A stretch of 64,000 nucleotides of DNA, from the NCBI GenBank assembly GCA_963824805.1, contig CAWGQZ010000080.1:1-64000 (forward strand). The letters run 5' to 3'. Source of the DNA: DATBAT01 sp963824805 (GTDB lineage: Bacteria; Acidobacteriota; Terriglobia; Terriglobales; Acidobacteriaceae). Of the stretch, positions 36,875-46,688 are shown in pieces (position 1 is the first letter of the stretch; each line of letters begins with the position of its first letter). The translations under genes were made by a program, and so were the position numbers. The notes under the pieces are model-generated. The model made no database searches. It was given only the letters and a program-made list of their open reading frames with translations, and had not been told where the DNA came from.

Positions 36875-37538
36875 ATGGCCAACTCGCTAGCCGCAAGACT
36901 GTTCTGTTCGCTAACCTTATTGGCTTCTTTATATAGCGCTCGCTCAAAATGGCAAGGTTGAAGCTGGAACGGCGCTTTCTGATGCCAGCGTTTCTGACGC
37001 TGTGAAAAAGGCGTTAGAACCGAAGGGCTATCATGTCACCCTTGACGATGGCAGTACCGCATGCGATGTGTGGCTGAGGGACAAGGTTCCGGCGCAGCCC
37101 AAAAAGGATGTCCCGGGCGCCCTATATCCGCAATTCGCGGAGTCTACCTTGCTGGGAGTTATCTCCTTCCCCCAGGCCAGCACCGACTTTCGTGGCCAAC
37201 CCATAAAGGCTGGGATCTACACCCTGCGCTATGAGTTGATCCCGCAGGATGGCGATCACCTGGGAGTCTCTGAAAATCGTGATTTTGCTCTCCTGATTCC
37301 CGTCGCGGCTGATTCCGATCCCAATACTGTGCTGAAATTTGACGAAATGGTGACCATGAGCCGTAAGGCGACGGGAAGCCAACACCCGGGTCCCATGAGC
37401 CTGGTCCAGGCTTCCGGCTCCGCGGCAGCGGTTTCAAAGGACGAAGCAGAACGCTGGGTGTTTTCCGCCGCGCTGAAGCTTGCCTCTGGCGACTCCCTGC
37501 CATTCGCCCTCATCATCAAGGGCACGGCGCCGCAGTAA
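36875..37538 (+). CDS. Secreted protein of unknown function (frameshifted)
   Basis: The ATG at 36875 opens a signal peptide (ARLFCSLTLLASLYSA) that breaks near 36940, where one lost C in agcgctc shifts the frame. It then continues ALAQNGKVEAGTALSDAS to the end at 37538, about 220 residues in total. Internal segments TDFRGQPIKAGIYTLRYELIPQDGDHLG and SRKATGSQHPG (each partly conserved in acidobacterial secreted proteins as I recall) suggest a beta-rich fold. Function unknown. Likely co-transcribed with the DUF1326 gene. Confidence 0.65.
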
Positions 37539-37540
37539 GG

Positions 37541-38765
37541 TTAGTTGACCAACACTAGCCACCCCCAACCGACCAAAATGGTCGCCAGGGTGATGGGAAG
37601 GCCTACCCGGAAATAGTCCCAGAAGCCCACTTGCACTTCGGGCTTGGCCGTTTCCACCACAATGATGTTCGCCACGCTGCCGGTGATGGTCAGATTTCCA
37701 GCCAAAGTGGAGGCCATCGCCAGCACCAGCCAAGCTGTATGGGGCTGCGCGAATCCGGGCACCAGGGATTTCAGGAGCATCACTGCCGGAACATTACTCA
37801 CCAGATTGCTCAGAACAGCCACAACACCGGTGAATACACTCATCCGCTGCAGGTTCCAATGCTGGGCAAATCTCAGCAAATTGTTAACGATTCCCGCATT
37901 TTCGGCTCCGCCGACAATAAGAAATAGCCCAACAAAAAATACCAGCAGGCCCCAGTCAACCTCTTTGTAAAGTTCCTGCGGGTCACGCGTGCGGCTGATT
38001 AGTAACACTGCTGCGCCCAAGGCTGCCATCATCGCTGGAGGAACCCCGAAGAAAAACCCGACGACTACCGCGGTCGCTACGATAACGGGCTTGCCAAGTT
38101 GCGAAAGATCCAGAACAGGTAGCGGGATCCTTCCGTTTGCCGGAATAACCGAGTTAGCATTGCGACAAAAGAACAAGTGCAGAATCCCCCAATCCAGGAG
38201 CAAGCCGATCGAGCGCTACCGGACCAAGGTGAACCAAAAACTCGCGATAGCTGATCCCGGAAAATGACCCGATCAAAATGTTCTGCGGATTACCGGTGAT
38301 CGTCGCCACGCTTCCGATATTCGAAGCCGTTGCCACAGCCAGGAGGTACGAAAGCGGCGCCAGTCTCATACGCTGCGCAATGGTCAGGACAAACGGCACC
38401 ATGATCAGGCACACGATGTCGTTCACGAAAAATGCCGACAGAATACCGCTGGTGAAGATGACCGCCGGCAAGAGGTAGAAAGGTTTCAGCCGCCGCAAAA
38501 CCAGTTCGGCATTCCATTCGAAGAAACCGGAAAGGCGCAGGGTGCCCACAATCAGCATCATGGAAAACAGCAGCACCAGCGTGGAGAAATCGATGTAGCG
38601 AAGCGCGTCGTGGGGGCGCAGGACCCGTGTAGCAACCATGGCAACCGCCCCGATAATTGCGGCTCCAGGACGATCGATCTTCAGGCCCGGAAACTTTCCC
38701 AGGGCAAAAACCAGATAGCTGGCAAGAAAGATGACATAGGCGGCCACAATGCCTGCGTCTGACAT
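37541..38765 (-). CDS. ArsB/NhaD/SLC13-type ion transporter (frameshifted)
   Basis: A membrane transporter of the ion-transporter superfamily (citrate, arsenite, Na+/H+). The N-terminal half includes IDRPGAAIIGAVAMVA, FVNDIVCLIMVPFVL and the hairpin ASNIGSVATITGNPQNILIG. The C-terminal half, in another frame, has VDWGLLVFFVGLFLIVGG, LVSNVPAVMLLKSL and the matching hairpin LAGNLTITGSVANIIVVE. The break lies near 38210, after HLGPVAL, where one extra base (or two missing) shifts the frame. Joined, it is about 408 residues with about ten helices and an inverted repeat, normal for the family. The ion cannot be named. Confidence 0.8.
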
Positions 38766-38810
38766 TGCGGCTGGGGCAAGATGGACCATGCTCCGCAGGA
38801 GCATAGCAGA

Positions 38811-39491
38811 TTAGTTCAGATCGGAAAGCAGCGTCGCCGTGAATCCTCCGCTGACTCCATCAAGCGCCAGCACGGTTCGGTTCTGGCCTGAGGAGAGATT
38901 CAACGCTCCGGTATCTACCAATGGAAACGTGGAATTAGGCACAGTCAGCAAGACCTCATAGCTACCGGCGGTCAGAGTCTGATAGTCAGTGGCTGCGTCG
39001 AACGCCATGCTACGGATCACGGGCGTGGAAGCAACAAGATCGGTTCCAGGAGGGACAATATAGACGTCGACCGGTCCGAGCGCAGCCCCGGCGTTCACCA
39101 CCCGGACATTGACGCTGCCGGAAACTGGAGCGGTATTGTTGTCGCTGAGCACCACCGATGAAATGCTGGCCGCGACGTTGGTGACGAGGTAAGTTGTTTC
39201 GGAGCCGCTGCTAAGACTCAAATTCTGGTCCAGCAGCATGGTCGTCGTACCCGTGGCCTCGATCTGCAAATGCCGCGAGCCGGAGTCTACCGACAGATAG
39301 TCAGAATTACTGCCATATGCAATTCCAGTGGCGACGGACTTGCCGTCGATGATGACATCGATGCCGGTCTCGTTGGGTGATGCATTTACGACTCTAAGCT
39401 TCGCCTGGGTTCCGCCTCCGCAACCACTGGCAAGGAAAACCGTTGCCAATGTAACTATTCCAGCGCTAGGCCCGAACCGCCGTTTTCGCAT
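38811..39491 (-). CDS. DUF4397-domain lipoprotein
   Basis: A 226-residue probable lipoprotein: basic start, hydrophobic core and lipobox FLASGCGGG (Cys25). The mature part has two related beta-rich units, starting LRVVNASPNETGIDVIIDGKS and VNVRVVNAGAALGPVDVYIVPPG, as in DUF4397 proteins. These are extracytoplasmic, Ig-like modules of unknown role. It lies downstream of nothing obvious and diverges from glnD. Confidence 0.8.
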   Translation of the reverse strand: MRKRRFGPSAGIVTLATVFLASGCGGGTQAKLRVVNASPNETGIDVIIDGKSVATGIAYGSNSDYLSVDSGSRHLQIEATGTTTMLLDQNLSLSSGSETTYLVTNVAASISSVVLSDNNTAPVSGSVNVRVVNAGAALGPVDVYIVPPGTDLVASTPVIRSMAFDAATDYQTLTAGSYEVLLTVPNSTFPLVDTGALNLSSGQNRTVLALDGVSGGFTATLLSDLN

Positions 39492-39775
39492 TCCTTAGTC
39501 CTCCAGGGGTAATCAGCATCAGTTGTGGGATGCGTGTTCGATAGAATTTCCCGGAGCGCCCCGAGCAAAAACAGGTAAAGAATGGTCAAGCTCGTGTAAA
39601 TGGGGCGGAGCCCGATAACCAACTCGAATGAGGCCAATAAATAGTTTTGATTTCGCCCATTAGTTTTACGCAGGTACAGTGATCACCTAAGACGCGCCAC
39701 GATTCTGCCGCTGGCACTACACTGGTAACGGGTGCCAGCGGCTGTAGTTTGAGGGCGCTGTCACCGAAACTTCGC

Positions 39776-42377
39776 ATGACTCTGGCAATTTCACACCGTG
39801 GTGAACTTCGCGAACTCTATGCCAGAGAATCGTCGCGCATACAGCAGGATTTCGACGCGTCAGGCGATGGCCGAGCGGCGGTAAGACAGCGCTCCGGACT
39901 GGTCGAAACCCTCGCGCTCCAGCTCTGGAACGACATCATCGCCCAAGGGGGCCGCTGGGCCGCGGAATTTTGCCTTGGTCGCCACCGGCGGCTTCGGCCG
40001 CGGATGGCTCTTCCCCCACTCCGACATCGATCTGCTGTTTCTTCCCGCGGACCGTGATACTGAAAACGCCCAGAAGGACAATATCCGGCTCTTTTCTCAG
40101 GAGCTATGGGACCTCCGGTTAAAGGTCAGTCCCATGACACGGACTCTCGCCGAGTGTGATCGCTTCGATCCTAGTAACCTGGAATTCACCATTTCGCTTC
40201 TCGATTGCCGTTACCTAGCGGGAGACCGCGATCTTTTCAATCGTTTGCATGACAACCTGATTCCGAAGCTGGTGATGCGCGAATCGCAGACCCTGGTCCA
40301 GAATCTTGCCGAGGTGACCGGGTCGCGCCATGCAAAATATGGCGGCACTGTCTTTCATCTTGAACCGAATATCAAGGAAGCTCCCGGTGGACTCCGCGAC
40401 CATAACGTGACTTCGTGGCTGGCGCTCATCTCAGCCATGGACCAGCAGCGGCACTGGCCTGATCCCGAAAGCCTGCTCAATCCTCAGATTCGGCGGCAGT
40501 TCGATCCGGCGCTGGATTTTCTTTTCGCGGTCCGATGCTTCCTGCATTTTCGTCACGGGCGAGACGACAACACCTTGACCTGGGAAGCACAGGATGAAGC
40601 CGCTGAATCGAATATTGGAACGGATCGTGAGCCATCGCTTAAAGCTGCGGACTGGATGCGGCTTTACTTTGGATATGCGCGCTCCATTCATCGCGTGACT
40701 ACGCAGATTCTTGAAGAAGTGCCGGGGGCACGCTCCTCTCTCTATCGTCAATTCCAAAACTGGCGTACGCGGCTTTCAAATGCAGATTTTTCCGTCATTG
40801 ATGGGCTCATCTATCTGCAACAGCCTTCCTCCCTGCAGGACCCGGAAAAACTTTTGTCCATGTTCCAGTTCATGGCCCACCACGGACTCAAGCTCAGCAC
40901 CACTACGGAACACCGGGTAGAACAAATTCTAGCGTCACTTGAAGGCTCCCTGCCTTCCGGGGCGGACGTTTGGCGCGGCTTGCGCGACATTTTGACCGAG
41001 CCTCATGCGGCGGATGCGCTTCGTGCCATGCACTCGCTTGGCGTGCTCACGTTATTGTTGCCGGAACTGAAGCTGATTGACTCGCTCGTAGTGCGCGACT
41101 TCTATCATCGATTCACGGTCGATGAACATTCCTTTCTAGCGATTGAGAGCCTGCACCGCGCCAAGCAATCGCAATCTGAATGGGACCAGCGCTACGGGCA
41201 GATCCTGGCCGAGTTGGAACAGCCGGAGTTGCTTTACCTGACCTTCTTGCTGCACGACATTGGCAAAGGCACGCCTTCCACCAACCACGTTACCGCTAGC
41301 CTCGAACTGGCGGAAGATTGTTTAAAGCGTTTTGAACTGAGTTCCGCGGACGCGGACGTGGTGCGTTTTCTGATTGGCAGCCATTTGGACATGTCAGCAG
41401 CGTTGCGCCGCGATATTTTCGATCCGGAAACTATCAAGGCCTTCAGCGAAAAGATGGGAACTCCGGAACGCTTGAAGATGCTATGCCTGCTGACTTACGC
41501 GGACATAAAAGCGGTGAATCCTGAGGCGCTGACACCGTGGAAAGCGGAGTCGGTATGGCAACTGTATATCGCGGCCAGCAACTACCTTACCCACAGTGTC
41601 GACCAGCGCCTGCACGTTGAAACTGATCAGGAAAACATGGCGCAGCTTCGAAGCCTGGCGCCAACGGCGGGCAAGAAGCTTAAGGCATTTCTCGAAGGCG
41701 TGCCTACCCGTTATCTGCGGGTCTATCCCGCGGACCAGATATTGCGGCACTTGAAAATGGCGGATCAGATCGGCGAAGCTCCCGTCCAGCTTGATTTGCA
41801 GCGCGGCCGCCACTGGTACGATTTAACCTTGGTCACCACTGATCGTCCATTTCTATTCGCCGCGGTTGCGGGCGTGCTCGCCGCCTGGGGCATGAACATT
41901 GTGAAAGCGAACGCCTGCTCCAATGAATCCGGCGTCGTGATCGACACCTTCTACTTCACAGACACGTTCCGAACCCTGGAATTGAACCTTCCGGAATGGG
42001 ACCGTTTCAAGCGCAGCATTTCCGATGTATTGATGGGCGAATCCGATCTGGAAACGATGCTGCGCAATCGCATGATGTCGCGTAAGCCGGGCATCGCCAA
42101 AGTAAAAGTCCGCACCAAGATTGAATTCGATGACGTTTCATCTTCCCATAGCACGCTGGTGCAGGTGATCACCCAGGACCAGCCCGGGCTTCTGCATCGC
42201 ATCAGTTCGTGTTTTTCCGAGGAAGATTGCAATATCGAGATTGCCCTGATCGATACCGAAGGACAAATGGCCATTGATGTGTTCTACCTGACTTCTGCGG
42301 GCACCAAGCTTAGCCTCGAAAAGCAAGATCAGTTGAAAGCCGCGCTGCAACAGGAATTGCAAGGCAATGCAGGTTGA
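39776..42377 (+). CDS. glnD: [Protein-PII] uridylyltransferase / uridylyl-removing enzyme (frameshifted)
   Basis: Nitrogen sensor that uridylylates PII when glutamine is low and removes the group when it is high. Domains in order: nucleotidyltransferase with GGFGRGWLFPHSDIDLLFL, PII-UTase helical region (HLEPNIKEAPGGLRDHN), HD hydrolase with FLLHDIGKG, and two C-terminal ACT domains (FLFAAVAGVLAAWGMNIVKA and QPGLLHRISSCFSEEDCNIE, glutamine sensing). The first about 57 residues, from ATG 39776, are in another frame. The break lies in the five-G run at 39946-39951, where one G too many explains it. Total about 866 residues, normal. PII and glutamine synthetase genes are not in the window. Confidence 0.92.
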
Positions 42378-43191
42378 TCACTTCAATCCGACTCCATAGA
42401 CGTTCATATGTGTTTCCTGATCCCCAGAGATGGTTCGTATCCGCAACTGGCGTGAGACTCGCCTGCAGCATGGTGTTGCCATTTGAGTCCTGAAGCGTTA
42501 TCTGCCCTGAAGTGCCAGTCACCATTGTCGCCTTTCACAAACTAGGCGTGCCGAGCTCCATACGTCCCGGTGCCGAAGATGTGGTCAAAGGAGTTGCTGT
42601 CGTCCGCCAAGTTAAGAAATGTCCCAGACGGGTCAGACTGAAACATGCTCACATCAAATCCGCCTTGATGGAACGCATCCCCGCACTGATTCAGCCCGCC
42701 CTAGGGCCAAAGAGATCGACACAGTACCGTGCGCATCGAGGATCGCCGATCCTAGTTCCATACCACCCGAACTGGTGCGGAACTGCATGTAGTTGTATTC
42801 CTTGCCCGCCCAGGTCGCTGTCGAGATATTTCCCTTTTCGAGGACAGTCACCAGCACCGGAACATCGTGAGTGGGGCCGTTCTTGGCAGCTTGCAGTATC
42901 AGCGCATAGTTCCGCATTTGGTAAGCTGCGGCCAGATTCCCTTGCGGATCATTCAGCGTACAGCTTCCGTCGGCATTGAGGTGTATGGACAATGCCACTG
43001 TCTCCGTTGGAAACTTCGGTATACATCACAGTTTGCGTGGCAGGGTCGAGCGTGATGTTAAGAGGATCGCCAACCGAAGCGGAGCCGTTGTAAGAACGTG
43101 GCACCGAAGTACCGGTCAGGAAGGAAGATTTGGATCCGCAGCCTGTGGACATGACGATGAGCGCGAGGAAAAAACACAGCCGTAAGCCCAT
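42378..43191 (-). pseudogene. Lipoprotein of unknown function, broken by several frameshifts
   Basis: Starts at 43191 with a lipoprotein signal (CFFLALIVMSTGCGSKSS). The reading then changes frame near 42995 (to VALSIHLNADGSCTLND), near 42715 (to GLNQCGDAFHQGGFDVSMF) and near 42545 (to ASLTPVADTNHLWGSGNTY). A final frame change could end at the TGA at 42378-42380. Each piece is compositionally protein-like, so this was one gene of about 270 residues with some four indels. Either a decaying gene or a stretch of poor sequence. It abuts the end of glnD. Confidence 0.55.
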
Positions 43192-43257
43192 GGGTACACC
43201 CTTCCCACTGCGGTTATCGGCTGACTGGGGGTAAAGCTTTAGGATGCACCAGTTGAA

Positions 43258-43914
43258 TTATTCGGAAAGGGCAATCAACATGCCGTTCTCCACTGGTTGA
43301 GCAGAGACGGTGCTGCATCCTTGCGTGATCCAATCGGCGCCGGCCTGGTTCAGTTCTGAGTCGCCTGCCGTGGTCCGGAATGCAATCACTCTCGCTCCTG
43401 CATCCTTGCCGGATCGGATCCCCGCTGGAACATCCTCGAACACCACACAATGGCTTGCGTCGAGCCCCAGCATTTTCGCGCCTTTCAGATAGGGCTCGGG
43501 ATGCGGCTTGCCATGGGTCACCTCACTGCTGGTCAAAAGGAGTTTCGGCAGCGGCAAGCCCGCCGCTTTGATTCTGGTCTCGGCCAATTTTCGCGTGCAG
43601 GAGGTTACAATCGTCCAACGGTCGGACGGCAGGGAGAGCAGTAACTCCTTCGCGCCAGGCAATGGAACCACGCCCTCCAGATCTTCAATCTCGCGGCGCT
43701 CCACTACCAGGTTCTCTGCCTGGTGGTCGGCATTCGGAAGGAAATCACGAATCGTGCTCAGGCTGGGACGCCCGTGGGCCCGCTCGATCACTTCCTGGGG
43801 ATCGAATCCATGCTCGATTGCCCAGTTTTTCCATACGCGGGCGACGGCCGGGGTAGAGTCGATCAGCACTCCATCAAGGTCAAACAGCAAACCACTGCAG
43901 GAAATTTCTATCAC
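43258..43914 (-). CDS. HAD-superfamily phosphatase/phosphoglucomutase-like hydrolase
   Basis: A 218-residue HAD hydrolase of the subfamily with a helical cap inserted after motif I. Motif I is LFDLDGVLIDS (Asp12 nucleophile, Asp14 acid), motif II is IVTSCTRKL (Ser/Thr), motif III Lys is in GKPHPEPYLKGA, and motif IV is VVFEDVPAG. It resembles sugar-phosphate phosphatases and beta-phosphoglucomutases. Start is GTG at 43914; a -10-like TATGCT lies 5 nt upstream and AAGGAG directly abuts it, so the start mode is unclear. Substrate unknown. Confidence 0.82.
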   Translation of the reverse strand: MIEISCSGLLFDLDGVLIDSTPAVARVWKNWAIEHGFDPQEVIERAHGRPSLSTIRDFLPNADHQAENLVVERREIEDLEGVVPLPGAKELLLSLPSDRWTIVTSCTRKLAETRIKAAGLPLPKLLLTSSEVTHGKPHPEPYLKGAKMLGLDASHCVVFEDVPAGIRSGKDAGARVIAFRTTAGDSELNQAGADWITQGCSTVSAQPVENGMLIALSE

Positions 43915-44003
43915 TCCTTAGCATAACAAACGATCCCCTCGATCTTGACCTCCGAAGTGATCAGCGCGACCCAAGAAGGCCGCTTGAGAGAACCAAGGAA
44001 TCG

Positions 44004-44237
44004 TTACTGTTTCCGCCACTTCCTCAACTGCTTCCACGCCGTGACGAGTTGCTGGATGGAGATGGCCGTCGGAAAATGCGGCCCTATGATTGCACAGTCA
44101 CGGTGCGCGTGGTTGTAGAAATCCTTCACCGCCGACTCGCTCAAATGCGCCAGGTTTTCTCTTAGCTGCGTCAATTCCTCATCGTTCAGCATTCGCTCTT
44201 TTTCCAAGTTCGGCCGTCGCGCCATGGCGACAGCCAT
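44004..44237 (-). CDS. Small conserved-looking hypothetical protein
   Basis: A 77-residue (73 from the ATG at 44225) soluble, charged protein: LNDEELTQLRENLAHLSESAVKDFYNHAHRDC and a C-terminal LVTAWKQLRKWRKQ, in parts. It looks helical. I recall similarly patterned small proteins in Acidobacteriota but cannot name a family. No catalytic motif is visible. Confidence 0.55.
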   Translation of the reverse strand: MAVAMARRPNLEKERMLNDEELTQLRENLAHLSESAVKDFYNHAHRDCAIIGPHFPTAISIQQLVTAWKQLRKWRKQ

Positions 44238-44407
44238 TCTAGCGTATTCGTCTTTTGTTCGCCATCATCAACCACTGACCGCCATTCACCTCGATGAGGC
44301 GCTAAAGAAGTAGTGGTGACCGAACGCGTCTCCCGGCGATTTCCACAGATCGCCCTCATGAGACCGTCCGGCGCGCCGATGGAAGAAAACACTTCCAACG
44401 ATGACTC

Positions 44408-44656
44408 ATGGATAAACTTCGGCTTAGTCTCTGCAACAGTTCCACATTCAGGCTCACCGCCGTTCTTACCCTTTTCTTTCCGTTCATCGGGTGTCTGCAT
44501 CCCTCGCGACTTGCCCTTGTGGTTCCCAGCCAATGCGTCAGGATTACGGTAAAGAGCTTCACGCGTCCTTGCACTCCGCTTGCCGACGGGAAGCTTTCGT
44601 GCGATGGAGTGGTGGTGACGGCGACTTGTTCATCTACCGGCCCGTCAAAACGGTAA
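44408..44656 (+). CDS. Putative small lipoprotein, unknown function
   Basis: An 82-residue ORF with a plausible export signal (FRLTAVLTLFFPFIGC) and further Cys residues in VPSQCVRITVKSF, TRPCTPLADGKLSC and VTATCSS. The regular Cys spacing and signal favour a real exported protein. The overlapping larger frames (44186-44533 minus, 44491-45081 plus) look like shadows. No SD is evident, so this remains tentative. Confidence 0.45.
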   Translation: MDKLRLSLCNSSTFRLTAVLTLFFPFIGCLHPSRLALVVPSQCVRITVKSFTRPCTPLADGKLSCDGVVVTATCSSTGPSKR

Positions 44657-44713
44657 ATGTTCGCGTCGCAGGTGTAGACTCCAATATTTCCGGTGCTATG
44701 TTGGAGGAATTTG

Positions 44714-45802
44714 ATGAGAACCTTGCTATGCTTTGTCTGTTCGTGGGTCGCGTTGCTGCTAGCGGAATATTGCGTGGGTCAGCCGCCAGCCACATGGCCA
44801 GCCCCCAACGAAGGCGATTTCATTGTCCAAAACTTTCGCTTCCAATCTGGCGACACACTGCCCGAAATCCGAATGCACTACCACACTCTGGGAAAACCGG
44901 TGAAGGATGCAAGCGGACATACCACCAACGCTGTGCTCGTTCTTCACGGCACTGGCGGCACGGGAGGCGGCCTTCTAATCCCAATCTTTGCTGGAGTCTT
45001 GTTTGGCCCCGGGCAACTGCTGGATGCCACCAAATACTTCATCATTCTTCCCGACAATGTGGGACACGGAAGGTCCAGTAAGCCAAGCGACGGTATGCGC
45101 GCGCATTTCCCGCAATATAACTATGCCGACATGGTCACTCTGCAACACCAACTTCTGGAGAAGGGCATGGGCGTCAACCACCTGCGCCTGGTGATGGGAA
45201 CATCGATGGGTTGCATGCATACATGGATGTGGGGTGAAACCTTCCCCGAGGTCGTGGACGCGCTGATGCCTCTGGCGTGCCAACCCGTGCAGATTGCCGG
45301 ACGAAACCGCCTCTGGCGCAAGATGGTAATGGACGGAATTCGTCAGGATCCCGATTGGAAAAATGGCGACTACACTGCTCAGCCCCGCGCAGCCCTGCAG
45401 ATTGCGGCAGATTTCCTGATGATTGCGGGCAGCGCACCTCTGCATATGCAGGAAGATCTCCCCACCCGAGATGCGGCCGACAAATTTCTTGATAGCTCAA
45501 TGAAGCGGATAACGTCGAGCCTTGACGCCAACGATTTTCTTTATGCGGTCAGCGCCTCGCGAGACTACGACCCTTCGCTCAAACTGGAATCTATCAAGGC
45601 TCCGGTAATGTTCGTAAACTCGGCTGATGACTTCATCAACCCACCGGACCTGGGCATCGCGGAGCGCGAGATCAAACGTGTGAAGAGAGGAAAGTTTGTG
45701 CTGTTGCCAACCTCTGAACAAACCTACGGGCACGGAACTCACACTCACGCCGCGGTCTGGCGACAGTATTTGAAGGAATTGCTGGACGAATCTCAAAACT
45801 AG
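44714..45802 (+). CDS. Secreted MetX-like alpha/beta hydrolase
   Basis: A 362-residue protein of the homoserine O-acetyltransferase-like branch of alpha/beta hydrolases, with a signal peptide (FVCSWVALLLAEYCVGQ). The fold shows VLVLHGTGGTGGG, the nucleophile elbow GTSMGCMHTWMW, the Asp in VNSADDFINP and the His in YGHGTHTHA. The ATG at 44714 is preceded by GGAGG (44702-44706). The export signal argues against a role as the cytoplasmic MetX of methionine synthesis; it is more likely a periplasmic esterase or acyltransferase. Confidence 0.85.
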   Translation: MRTLLCFVCSWVALLLAEYCVGQPPATWPAPNEGDFIVQNFRFQSGDTLPEIRMHYHTLGKPVKDASGHTTNAVLVLHGTGGTGGGLLIPIFAGVLFGPGQLLDATKYFIILPDNVGHGRSSKPSDGMRAHFPQYNYADMVTLQHQLLEKGMGVNHLRLVMGTSMGCMHTWMWGETFPEVVDALMPLACQPVQIAGRNRLWRKMVMDGIRQDPDWKNGDYTAQPRAALQIAADFLMIAGSAPLHMQEDLPTRDAADKFLDSSMKRITSSLDANDFLYAVSASRDYDPSLKLESIKAPVMFVNSADDFINPPDLGIAEREIKRVKRGKFVLLPTSEQTYGHGTHTHAAVWRQYLKELLDESQN

Positions 45803-45830
45803 GCAACTGATGCCGCCGCAAGGAGTATTT

Positions 45831-46613
45831 CTAAGCGCTCTTTGCTTCTTCCCTTGTCGGTACCCAGTAAATCTCTTCCTTCATTACTTCCTTAGTGAAG
45901 CCAATGCGCTGCAGGATGCCTTTGGCGTTCTCAATCATCGCCGGATGTCCGCAAAGATACCCCACGGAATTCTTCCCCGTGATTCCCCACTGGTCGGTGT
46001 ATTTGCGTAACAGCTCGTCCACGCGCCCAACTTCCCCAGTCCATTCCTGATCGTCCCACGGCCGGCTCACGGTGGGCACGTACTTCAGCCACGGCACTTC
46101 GTCTGCGAACTTCTGCAACTCATTTGAGTAGCCAAACTCCCATGACCGGCTCGCCCCATTCAGCAGAAACAGCTTGTGCTCACCGCCAAACTTGCCTTCC
46201 TTCCAGTCCTTATAGAAGGAGCGGACATAGCTGACGAAAGGAGCCACTCCGGTCACGGTTGAAACTAGCAGATGATTCGTCCGCTCGTTCTTTGTCTCAA
46301 GCGTGAATCTGCCTTTCGGCACTTTGCGCATTAGCAATTCGTCGCCCGACTGCAATTTGTAAAGTGACGGAGTTAGTTTCCCCTCCGGCACCAGTTCAAA
46401 GAAAAATTCCAACTCCTCCTCATAAGGAGAAGAAACGATCGAATAGGGCCGCTCCCAGCGCCTTTCTGCGCTCTCTACCCCCAGCGTGGCATACTGCCCC
46501 GGCGCAAATTTAAACTCGCCACCAGGGTTTAGCCGCACGGCCCACAGGTCCGGCGCAAACTCCACGCGGCTGGTTATTTTGGCCCGGTAAAACTTATCGT
46601 CAGAAGTTGGCAT
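45831..46613 (-). CDS. Ferredoxin-NAD(P)+ reductase-like flavoprotein
   Basis: A 260-residue FAD-dependent oxidoreductase of the FNR family. FAD motif RPYSIVSSP after the first barrel; phosphate-binding loop VSTVTGVAPFVSYV; pyridine nucleotide end motif GYLCGHPAMIENAKGIL; and the EEIYWV C-terminal strand. The ATG at 46613 is used because the barrel (FYRAKITSRVEFAPDLW) begins just after it; an ATG at 46676 would add 21 residues. It probably moves electrons between NADPH and ferredoxin or flavodoxin. It lies 75 bp after a phospholipase-like gene in the same direction. Confidence 0.85.
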   Translation of the reverse strand: MPTSDDKFYRAKITSRVEFAPDLWAVRLNPGGEFKFAPGQYATLGVESAERRWERPYSIVSSPYEEELEFFFELVPEGKLTPSLYKLQSGDELLMRKVPKGRFTLETKNERTNHLLVSTVTGVAPFVSYVRSFYKDWKEGKFGGEHKLFLLNGASRSWEFGYSNELQKFADEVPWLKYVPTVSRPWDDQEWTGEVGRVDELLRKYTDQWGITGKNSVGYLCGHPAMIENAKGILQRIGFTKEVMKEEIYWVPTREEAKSA

Positions 46614-46688
46614 TCGAAGAGTGTTCACGCAAATATTGGAAAAAAGTAGCGCGTAGTCTACAGGACAATCTTGCACTATTTCTAGTGA